Shown in pieces: positions 1 through 5,904 of a stretch of 10,035 nucleotides of DNA. Source of the stretch: an uncultured Planctomycetaceae bacterium (GTDB lineage: Bacteria > Planctomycetota > Planctomycetia > Pirellulales > UBA1268); NCBI GenBank assembly GCA_937926325.1, contig CALAZQ010000573.1, positions 1 to 10,035 on the forward strand, given 5' to 3'. Under the pieces are notes generated by a model that had not been told where the DNA came from, searched no databases, and was given only the letters and a program-made list of their open reading frames with translations. How positions within the stretch are numbered: position 1 is the first letter of the stretch; the number at the start of each line of letters is the position of its first letter. Both the position numbers and the translations under genes were made by a program.

Positions 1-458
1 ACGAAGTGCAGGGTGGCGTTGGGCGGGATGACCGGCGGGGCGCCGCGGGCGCCGTAGCCGATTGCACTGGGGATCTGCAGTTCGATCATGCCCCCCTTGC
101 CGACGAGCTGCATGCCTTCGGTCCAGCCGGGAATGACCCGATTGAGCGGAAACTCGATCGACTCGCCCCGCTTGTAGGAACTGTCGAAGACGGTGCCGTT
201 GTCGAGCCAGCCGTGGTAGTGGACCGACACCGTGTTACTGGCAGCCGGCTTCTGGCCGGCACCGGCCCGCAGGATGCGGTACTCAAGGCCTGAGGCAGTC
301 TTGGTGAAGCTCGTCGGGGCGTCGGCATCGACCTGGCCGGCACCCTCGGGCAGCGTGGGGAGGGGAATGTCAGCGGGGGTATCGGCGGCCATGGCGGTTG
401 CACTCACAGTGAAAAGGGAGACGAGCAGGGCCGCAGAAAACGGGGCGACAGCATGCAT
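1..458 (-). CDS. Secreted FKBP-type peptidyl-prolyl cis-trans isomerase (3' end cut by window edge)
   Basis: This gene runs off the left edge, so only 152 residues are visible. The start ATG (456-458) opens a typical Sec signal peptide: a hydrophobic stretch at about residues 6-21, then A-M-A before the probable cleavage near residue 25. A short acidic and proline-rich linker (about 26-55) leads into one FKBP domain (about 57-152). The fold's hallmarks are visible by comparison with FKBP12: V-H-Y-H-G (Y81), F-D-S-S (F91, D92), V-I-P-G-W (V108, I109, W112), A-I-G-Y-G (Y135) and I-P-P-N-A-T-L-H-F (F152). Very little of the domain can be missing. The family catalyses cis-trans isomerisation of X-Pro bonds; the leader places this one outside the cytoplasm, where it would assist folding of exported proteins. 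It follows pepP by 74 bases and may be co-transcribed. A weak GGAG lies upstream of the start. An alternative start at M23 would lose the leader. Confidence 0.93.
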   Translation of the reverse strand, partial: MHAVAPFSAALLVSLFTVSATAMAADTPADIPLPTLPEGAGQVDADAPTSFTKTASGLEYRILRAGAGQKPAASNTVSVHYHGWLDNGTVFDSSYKRGESIEFPLNRVIPGWTEGMQLVGKGGMIELQIPSAIGYGARGAPPVIPPNATLHF

Positions 459-532
459 GGGAAGACTCCAGGGAGAAACGTCGTAGCCGCAGAATAACAC
501 AATCGGCCTGCCGGCGTCGGCAACAGGCAGCA

Positions 533-1819
533 TCAGCCCTGCATCCAGGCCTCGATCGCATCAGGCTCAAGCGGCACATCGGCACAGAGATCGACCGGGC
601 CGTCGGCCGTCACCAGGATGTCGTTTTCCAGCCGGATGCCGATGCCCTCCTCCGGCACATAGATTCCCGGCTCGACCGTCATCACCCAGCCCGGCTCCAG
701 GGGGCCGTCGGGCGGGGCGAGGTCATGAACCCCCAGCCCCAGGGAGTGCCCCAGCCCGTGCATGAAATACTTCCGGCAGGCCGGGCTTTCGGCAGTGTCG
801 GCCGCCAGCTCCTTCCGGCTGATCAGCCCGAGGCCCACCAGCTCTTTGGCCATCTGGACCTGCGCCGCCCGCTTCCATTCTCGCAGGCTGGTGCCCACCA
901 CGGTCCGCTCGATCGAGCTTTTGAGCACCCGCAGGACGGCTTCGTAGAGCTGCCGCTGCCGGGGCGTGAACCGGCCGCTGACCGGAAATACCCGGGTCAG
1001 GTCGGCGGTGTAGTTGGCATAGCTGGCCCCGATGTCAAAGAGCACCAGGTCGCCGTCCTGGCAGGGCTGGTCGTTATCGAGATAGTGCAGCGTGCAGGCG
1101 TTTTTGCCGGTCGCGACGATCGGCTCGTAGCCGAAGACCGCCCGGTTGCGGGTGAACTCACCGATGAATTCCGCTTCGAGTTCATACTCCATCACACCCG
1201 GCCGCAGGCGGGCCGCGACCCGGTCAAAGCCCTGGCGGGTGATGCTGACCGCATGGCGGATCAGGTCGACCTCGGCCGGATCCTTCACCGCCCGCAGCCG
1301 CCGGAGGATCGGGGCCAGCCGTCCATAGTGGTGCAGCGGATAGCGGGCCATCAGCTGCCGGGCCAGCCGCAGGTCTCGCTGTTCGACCTCGAGGCTCGCC
1401 CGTTCGTGTTCGTTGCTGTTGAGGAACACCTGCTCGCTTGAGACCATCAGGCCGTGCAGCACCGCCGGCAGGTCGGTCAGCCAGCGGATCGTAGCCACGC
1501 CCGAGATTGCCCGGGCCTCATCCTTTGACAGGTAATGGCCCTCCCAGGTGGCGAGGTGCTCGGTCGGCTGCCGGACGAAAAGCATTTCGCGGTGGGACGG
1601 ATCGACCGCATCGGGGGCGAGCACCAGCACGCTTTCAACCTGCTCGATGCCGGTAAGCCAGAACAGGTCAGCCGCGGGAACCAGCCGCGACACACCGTCA
1701 CCATTGGTCGGCGGGGTGTCGGCGGCGTGGACGATGGCCAGGCTGTTCGGCGGCAGTGCCGCCACCAGCCGCTGCCGGTGGTCACAGAACAGAGCGGGGT
1801 CGATCGGGGCGTGTCGCAT
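533..1819 (-). CDS. pepP: Xaa-Pro aminopeptidase, M24B family (aminopeptidase P type)
   Basis: A complete 428-residue protein, close to the roughly 440 residues of bacterial aminopeptidase P. It removes an N-terminal residue when proline follows. The N-terminal part (about 1-170) matches the aminopeptidase P N domain, including D-L-F-W-L-T-G-I at 51-58. The C-terminal part (about 175-420) is the pita-bread metallopeptidase fold. All five metal ligands are present: D262 (F-D-I-G), D273 (T-A-D-L-T-R), H358 (in H-G-L-G-H-S-L-G-L-G-V-H-D), E383 (V-E-P-G-I-Y) and E398 (R-L-E-N-D). The substrate-side histidines H245, H354 and H365 are also in place, so it should be active with two divalent metals, usually manganese. 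There is no signal peptide, so it is cytoplasmic. The Shine-Dalgarno sequence before the ATG is weak. The gene lies 57 bases after the small membrane-protein gene and 74 before the FKBP gene. It could be another M24B dipeptidase such as prolidase, but the N domain and the length favour aminopeptidase P. Confidence 0.93.
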   Translation of the reverse strand: MRHAPIDPALFCDHRQRLVAALPPNSLAIVHAADTPPTNGDGVSRLVPAADLFWLTGIEQVESVLVLAPDAVDPSHREMLFVRQPTEHLATWEGHYLSKDEARAISGVATIRWLTDLPAVLHGLMVSSEQVFLNSNEHERASLEVEQRDLRLARQLMARYPLHHYGRLAPILRRLRAVKDPAEVDLIRHAVSITRQGFDRVAARLRPGVMEYELEAEFIGEFTRNRAVFGYEPIVATGKNACTLHYLDNDQPCQDGDLVLFDIGASYANYTADLTRVFPVSGRFTPRQRQLYEAVLRVLKSSIERTVVGTSLREWKRAAQVQMAKELVGLGLISRKELAADTAESPACRKYFMHGLGHSLGLGVHDLAPPDGPLEPGWVMTVEPGIYVPEEGIGIRLENDILVTADGPVDLCADVPLEPDAIEAWMQG

Positions 1820-1876
1820 GAGCAGTCCGGGGTGGCACGGGGTATCGCTGCCAGGTTCGGCAGCCTCCCGAATAGC

Positions 1877-2164
1877 CTACCGTCGGCGGGCGTCCTGGAG
1901 GCTCCGCAATTCCTGCGCGGCCCGCGTCGCCTGCTGTTCGACTTCGCGCTCAACCTGCTCGGCCCGCTGCTTGTTGACCGTGAAATTCGGCCGGCCGCCA
2001 GTCCATGAGATCGTGACGATGCCGGTCAGCACCAGGGCCGGGACGACGATGATGATCAGCGTCGAAACCCAGCGGGAGGTGACGACCTGCCGAACCGGGG
2101 CGGGCATGCCGTAGGTGACAATGCCGAGGAGCTGCTGGGCGAATGTCTGCTTGCTGCGGGCCAT
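1877..2164 (-). CDS. Small single-pass membrane protein with C-terminal coiled coil, function unknown
   Basis: I do not recognise this 95-residue protein. The N-terminal part (1-33) is basic and polar. One strong transmembrane segment follows at about residues 35-54 (T-L-I-I-I-V-V-P-A-L-V-L-T). A short G-G-R-P-N-F linker leads to a highly charged Glu/Gln/Arg-rich helix (about 64-93), probably a coiled coil, ending in R-R-R. The layout suggests a membrane-anchored scaffold or oligomerising factor, but that is inference. The reading frame stays open upstream to a TTG at 2242, but I chose the ATG at 2162-2164 because an AGGA lies 7 bases upstream and the longer form would begin inside the terminator of the previous unit. 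It is the first gene after that terminator and precedes pepP by 57 bases, so it may head an operon with pepP and the FKBP gene. Confidence 0.7.
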   Translation of the reverse strand: MARSKQTFAQQLLGIVTYGMPAPVRQVVTSRWVSTLIIIVVPALVLTGIVTISWTGGRPNFTVNKQRAEQVEREVEQQATRAAQELRSLQDARRR

Positions 2165-2171
2165 GGAACGA

Positions 2172-2175
2172 TCCT
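2172..2175 (-). promoter_or_regulatory. Ribosome binding site deciding the start of the 95-residue protein
   Basis: AGGA on the minus strand, 7 bases before the ATG at 2164. The spacing supports this ATG over the in-frame TTG at 2242. The leader between the terminator and this site also has a small inverted repeat (TGCCGG and CCGGCA around an 8-base loop) of unknown meaning. No convincing promoter is visible in the 2165-2235 leader. Confidence 0.55.
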
Positions 2176-2235
2176 GGAGACGGAGGCGAGGCCTGCCGGT
2201 CCACAGGCCGGCACTGGCGGGGCCGCAGACTCTAG

Positions 2236-2277
2236 AAAACAAAACCGCGGTGGAGCAAGGGCTGCTCCACCGCGGTT
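2236..2277 (-). terminator. Strong Rho-independent terminator after the DUF1501 gene
   Basis: A perfect 15-base inverted repeat (arms 2243-2257 and 2263-2277, arm aaccgcggtggagca on the plus strand) encloses a 5-base loop. Read on the minus strand, the hairpin runs directly into TTTTGTTTT (2244 down to 2236). A GC-rich stem followed by a U-tract is the textbook intrinsic terminator. It lies about 50 bases after the DUF1501 stop codon. It separates the DUF1549/DUF1553-DUF1501 unit from the downstream unit of small membrane protein, pepP and FKBP. The plus-strand flank lacks a T-run after the stem, so it works in the minus direction only. Confidence 0.93.
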
Positions 2278-2329
2278 ACTGCCGAAAAAATGAGGGCTTT
2301 GGGCCGGTGCTCGGCCGCCTCAGCGAGGC

Positions 2330-3631
2330 TCAGCTCAGCACGTCATAGATCGGATCGCCACCGCCGCCGATCTTGAAGGGCCGGCCGCTGGGCGAAAAAT
2401 GCTCCTTGAACGGATCGAGGCCGCAGGCGACGGTGATGGTGCTGTTGAAGTCGGTGAGGCCGACCGGGTCCTCATCGATGCCGTGGCCCCGCTCATCCGA
2501 CTTGCCGTAGACGGCACCCCCTTGAATACCCGCCCCGGCCAGCAGGAACGAGAAGGCGGCCGGATGATGGTCACGGCCGGCGTTCTGGTTGATGGCCGGT
2601 GACCGGCCAAACTCGCTCGTCAGCACGATCAGGGTCTCATCAAGCAGGCCACTGCTGTCAAGATCACGGATCAGGGACCCAAGGGCCTGGTCCATCTCGC
2701 CGCCTCGGGTGGCCATGTTGGTGGCCACATTTTCGTGCATGTCCCAGCCACCGTATTCGACCTCGACAAACCGTACCCCTGACTGCACCAGCCGGCGGGC
2801 CAGCAGGGCACCTTGTCCGATCCGGGACGAGCCGTAACGGTCACGCACCTCTTCGGACTCCTGCTCGAGGTCGAAGGCCTCGAGATCTTTGCTGCCCATC
2901 AAGGTGACGGCATCCTTGTACATCTGGTCGTACGACTCGATCTGATAGCCGTGGTAACGGCTTTTGAACTTGGCATCGATCCGGTCGGCCAGCGACAGCC
3001 GCCGCTTGAAGGCCTTTTCACTGAGGTACTCCGGCAGCTCCGTGTTCTCGATGCCCTTGGCCGGGTCGGCCACCGGCACCGGGGTGAGCGAGGGATTGAG
3101 GAACCCGGCACCTGGGTGGCCGTTGCCGTTTCCGACCAGTACGAAGGGAGGCAGTGTCTGGCTGAGCTTGCCCATCGTGTTGACGATCCAGGCCCCCATC
3201 GACGGATGCCGAATGCTGTTGAGCACCGGGTAGGAGGTCTTCAGCCAGTAGGCGGCCTTGCCATGGTCGGCCGTTTCGGTGGTCATCGACCGGACGATCG
3301 CAATTTTGTCTTGCAGTTCAGCCAGGTTCTGCATTGGCTCGCCAAAGAGCACGCCCGGTGTTTTGGTCTTGATTGTGCCGACTTCTCCCTGGATGTCGGG
3401 CAGCTCGGGCTTGGGGTCGAAGGTGTCGATGTGGCTCATCGCCCCGCCCATGTAGAAATAGATCACCTGCTTGGCCTTCTTGCCGCCGGCGGCAGGGGCG
3501 GCTTCAAGCACCCGGTTCCAGCCCGACAGCAGGCTGACCCCGAGAGTGGATTGGGCGATGCCCGACATGATGGCCCGGCGGGTGTGCCGGTCATCGAGCA
3601 GCTGCAGGCTCTGGTGAAGGTCGCGGGACAT
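2330..3631 (-). CDS. DUF1501 family protein with twin-arginine leader
   Basis: A complete 433-residue protein, the usual length for DUF1501, a family abundant in Planctomycetota and related to the alkaline phosphatase/sulfatase fold. The N-terminus has T-R-R-A-I-M (residues 17-22) followed by a mildly hydrophobic stretch and A-P-A at 45-47, consistent with Tat export. Family landmarks are visible in order: M-G-G-A-M-S-H-I-D-T-F-D-P-K (61-74), G-N-G-N-G-H-P-G-A-G-F-L-N-P (167-180), Y-G-G-W-D-M-H-E-N (293-301), S-E-F-G-R-S-P (339-345) and G-R-D-H-H-P (352-357), the last probably lining a metal site as in related phosphatase folds. The substrate is unknown. An AGGAG (3639-3643) 7 bases before the ATG supports the start. 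It follows gene 1 by 83 bases and is probably the last gene of that operon. DUF1501 genes typically sit directly beside DUF1549/DUF1553 genes, so joint function outside the cytoplasm is likely but unproven. Confidence 0.95.
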   Translation of the reverse strand: MSRDLHQSLQLLDDRHTRRAIMSGIAQSTLGVSLLSGWNRVLEAAPAAGGKKAKQVIYFYMGGAMSHIDTFDPKPELPDIQGEVGTIKTKTPGVLFGEPMQNLAELQDKIAIVRSMTTETADHGKAAYWLKTSYPVLNSIRHPSMGAWIVNTMGKLSQTLPPFVLVGNGNGHPGAGFLNPSLTPVPVADPAKGIENTELPEYLSEKAFKRRLSLADRIDAKFKSRYHGYQIESYDQMYKDAVTLMGSKDLEAFDLEQESEEVRDRYGSSRIGQGALLARRLVQSGVRFVEVEYGGWDMHENVATNMATRGGEMDQALGSLIRDLDSSGLLDETLIVLTSEFGRSPAINQNAGRDHHPAAFSFLLAGAGIQGGAVYGKSDERGHGIDEDPVGLTDFNSTITVACGLDPFKEHFSPSGRPFKIGGGGDPIYDVLS

Positions 3632-3714
3632 GGGGTGACTCCTAAAAGGGTGGCGGTGCCTGGGAATTGAACGGCGTGAAATCGGGTTGGTTGCGAACGA
3701 CTGGCCAGCGGGCC

Positions 3715-5754
3715 TTACTCGATGAACATGAACTCGCGGGTGTTGAGCAGGGCCCAGATCAGGTTGCCGCAGCCGGCGGCGGGCGTCTCGGCCTGCTTGA
3801 TCTCCCGTTCGGCCAGCTGCCGCATCTGCGGCGTCGGCTTGTGGGTGAGAATCGCCAGAAAGATCGTATCGACTGCCCCCCGCATGGTCTTCTGCTTGGC
3901 AACTTCGTCGTAGATCACCGAGCCCTGTTCGAGCATGGCATGGGTCATCCAGCCATTGAACAGCGTCAGGATCTGCGGCACGGTCGCCACCTGCCGGGCG
4001 GTCTCAATCGCCAAGCGGTCGCCCTGGCCGAACTGCCGCATCAAATGGTTGGCCGGACTCGGCTGGGGCAGCTCACTGGCCCGCACCAGTTGCAGCCCCT
4101 TGTAGCTGGTGCGATTCAGCCGGCCGCGGAAATCATTCTTGATCTGCTTGTAGGTCTTGTAGGCCTCGGCAAACTGCTCGTAGTTGATCGCTGAAACATC
4201 GACGCTGATGCCGGGGGCGAGCTCGGCAACCGACGGCCGCTGGTAGGCCCATTCGTTGACCGCGATGAGCGTCAGCAGTGAGTCCCAGAGCTGTTCAGCG
4301 GTCATCCGTTTCAGTGCCGGGCCGGTGAAGCGATAGGGCTCCGCTGCCGTCGAGTCATACTCCACCGCCAGCCGCTGATAGACGTCGGTCGAGGCGATGA
4401 TGCGGACAAATTCCCGCAGGTCGAAGTCGAGCCGCAGCATTTCGTCGGTGAGGTGCTCAAGCAGCTCGGGAATGGCCGGGATGTTGCCCTCCTGGAAGTC
4501 ATCGACCGGCTCGACCAGGCCGACACCCATCACCTTTTTCCACATCCGATTGGCAATCGTCCGGGCGAACTGCCGGTTGTCCCGGGCGGTCAGCCAGGCC
4601 CCGAACTGGGTTCGCTTGTCCGCAGTCTGAGCGGCACTGGGAATCTCACCCCAGAGCACGGTCGGCTCGATGATGTCGAGCGGCTGGGCGTCGTCATAAC
4701 GATAGTCGTACGGCAGCCGGAATTCGGTATCGAGGTTGCTGACCATCTTGGTGAGGGCGGCAAGATAGTCGCGGGATCCTCGATCGATTTCGTCTGCTTC
4801 CTCCGCCAGCCCCCGCTCGTAGTTGATTTTGCTGACGTTGTAGACCAGATCGTCCTGGTTCTTGAAAAAGGCGGTCGCCGCCGCCGAGAGGCTTTCCGCC
4901 GAGCCGCCACCAGCGGCCATGTTCATGTTGCCGAAGAGAACCTGATTGATCGAGTAGCGGGTGCCGTTGGTCAGGCCGGCGAGCTTGTAGAAGTCTTGCT
5001 GGGTCCACTTGTCGAAGGGATGGTCGTGGCACTGGGCGCAGCCGATCTGCGTACCCAGAAAGACCCGGACGGTGTTATCGAGATAGACCAGTGGGGTGCC
5101 GATATCCCGCAGCTGGAAGCCGGCAGCCGGGTTCTCAGAGATCCGGCCGGTGGCCGTGAGCATCTCGAAGACCCATTCGTCGTAAGGCCGGTTTTCAGCA
5201 ATCGACTCCTTGACCCAGGCCATGTACGGCTCGAACCAGACCTCGCGGCTGGGCCGCTCCCGCAGCCTCAGGATATCGGCCCAGAAGTTGTAGAAGTGGC
5301 TGACGTAGCCGGGGCTTTCAAGGAGGTCATCGATCAGTTTGCCTCGCTTGGCCGAGCCACTGGCGGCACAGAACGACTCGGCCTCTTCGATCGTCGGGAT
5401 GCGGCCAGCCAGTTCCAGGTAGACCCGCCGAACAAACTCATGGTCGTCGGTCTTGGTGTTGGGCTCAGCCCCGTGTTCCCGCCAATAGGCTTGGAGGATG
5501 GCGTCGATTTTCGCCGCCGCCGCTTCGACCTCCGGACGAGCCTTGCGGTCGATCGGAGCGACCTTCATCACCGGCCCGTCGGGCTTTTCGGTCACCACCT
5601 TGGGGAGCTTACTCGCGGGTGGCTTCCACTCTTTCTTGGGCTTCGCCGCTTCCGCGGCCAGCGACATGAATATCACGGCCACACAGCAGCCAGCGGCACT
5701 GAGTCCTCGCCAGAGGGAACTGTTGGAGCTTTGGATCACATTCATACTGCGCAT
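3715..5754 (-). CDS. Secreted DUF1549/DUF1553 protein (gene 1, parental copy)
   Basis: A complete 679-residue protein. A Sec signal peptide (charged R16, hydrophobic residues about 18-33, cleavage near A-E-A at 34-36) precedes a lysine/proline-rich linker. The DUF1549 domain (about 75-255) includes F-V-R-R-V-Y-L-E-L-A-G-R-I-P (107-120), Y-V-S-H-F-Y-N-F-W-A-D (150-160) and G-C-A-Q-C-H-D-H-P-F-D (238-248). That last motif is CxxCH-like and could bind haem c or a metal; haem attachment is not shown. A family-variable segment (about 263-346) separates it from the DUF1553 domain (about 385-675), marked by R-D-N-R-Q-F-A-R (391-398), V-E-P-V-D-D-F (414-420) and the C-terminal L-L-N-T-R-E-F-M-F-I-E. 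Function is unknown; the family is a planctomycete hallmark paired with DUF1501. Bases 5069-5754 of this gene also encode the start of gene 2, whereas the C-terminal two thirds is unique in the window. Confidence 0.95.
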   Translation of the reverse strand: MRSMNVIQSSNSSLWRGLSAAGCCVAVIFMSLAAEAAKPKKEWKPPASKLPKVVTEKPDGPVMKVAPIDRKARPEVEAAAAKIDAILQAYWREHGAEPNTKTDDHEFVRRVYLELAGRIPTIEEAESFCAASGSAKRGKLIDDLLESPGYVSHFYNFWADILRLRERPSREVWFEPYMAWVKESIAENRPYDEWVFEMLTATGRISENPAAGFQLRDIGTPLVYLDNTVRVFLGTQIGCAQCHDHPFDKWTQQDFYKLAGLTNGTRYSINQVLFGNMNMAAGGGSAESLSAAATAFFKNQDDLVYNVSKINYERGLAEEADEIDRGSRDYLAALTKMVSNLDTEFRLPYDYRYDDAQPLDIIEPTVLWGEIPSAAQTADKRTQFGAWLTARDNRQFARTIANRMWKKVMGVGLVEPVDDFQEGNIPAIPELLEHLTDEMLRLDFDLREFVRIIASTDVYQRLAVEYDSTAAEPYRFTGPALKRMTAEQLWDSLLTLIAVNEWAYQRPSVAELAPGISVDVSAINYEQFAEAYKTYKQIKNDFRGRLNRTSYKGLQLVRASELPQPSPANHLMRQFGQGDRLAIETARQVATVPQILTLFNGWMTHAMLEQGSVIYDEVAKQKTMRGAVDTIFLAILTHKPTPQMRQLAEREIKQAETPAAGCGNLIWALLNTREFMFIE

Positions 5755-5904
5755 AGGACTCTCCTCACTGATTCCCCTAACGAACCTGAAGTGTAAGATC
5801 AGTCATCGGCGATGGAAAGCCTTTGACTTGCGGGATTGAGGCGATTTTGACGGATGTCCGGCAGAAAACGCGAGGTTTCACGCAACGTTTCGCCGCGTCT
5901 GGGC
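5755..5904 (-). other. 150-base spacer between gene 2 and gene 1, identical to 7909-8058
   Basis: The spacer between the stop of gene 2 and the start of gene 1. It is AT-richer than the genes. A weak promoter-like pair can be read on the minus strand: TTTCCA (5813-5818) and TTACAC (5791-5796), 16 bases apart, about 36 bases before the ATG. This is suggestive only. No convincing terminator is present, so read-through from gene 2 is plausible. Confidence 0.5.
5761..5766 (-). promoter_or_regulatory. Strong Shine-Dalgarno of gene 1
   Basis: GAGGAG on the minus strand, 6 bases before the ATG at 5754. The spacing favours this first ATG over the second in-frame ATG three codons later (M4). Confidence 0.75.

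Noticed and set aside
459..532. A possible terminator between pepP and the FKBP gene (GC-rich inverted repeat with TGCCG and CGGCA near 510-527)
   Set aside because: The stem is short and bulged, and no clear U-tract follows, so I do not call it; the two genes may be co-transcribed.
725..1441. A 238-codon plus-strand frame opposite pepP
   Set aside because: It lies wholly within a gene with all catalytic residues intact, and its translation has no recognisable domain.
2165..2242. An N-terminal extension of the 95-residue protein to a TTG at 2242
   Set aside because: The extension would start inside the terminator U-tract, lacks a ribosome binding site and does not look like a leader peptide; the ATG at 2164 has an AGGA.
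5711..5754. Lipoprotein leader for gene 1 and gene 2 (A-A-G-C at residues 20-23)
   Set aside because: The cysteine lies at the start of the hydrophobic segment rather than its end, and the -3 residue is Ala instead of Leu/Val/Ile, so a type I signal peptide fits better.
4453..5796. A 447-codon open frame on the plus strand opposite gene 1 (and similar frames at 6235-7047, 7174-7950 and 8389-9201)
   Set aside because: These are mirror frames created by GC-rich codon use in the minus-strand genes. They show no family motifs, and their repeats merely follow the tandem duplication.
5860..5904. A small hairpin with AAAC-GCG and CGC-GTTT arms after the stop of gene 2, repeated at 8014-8058
   Set aside because: It has only about 7 pairs with a bulge and a very short T-run, too weak for a terminator call.
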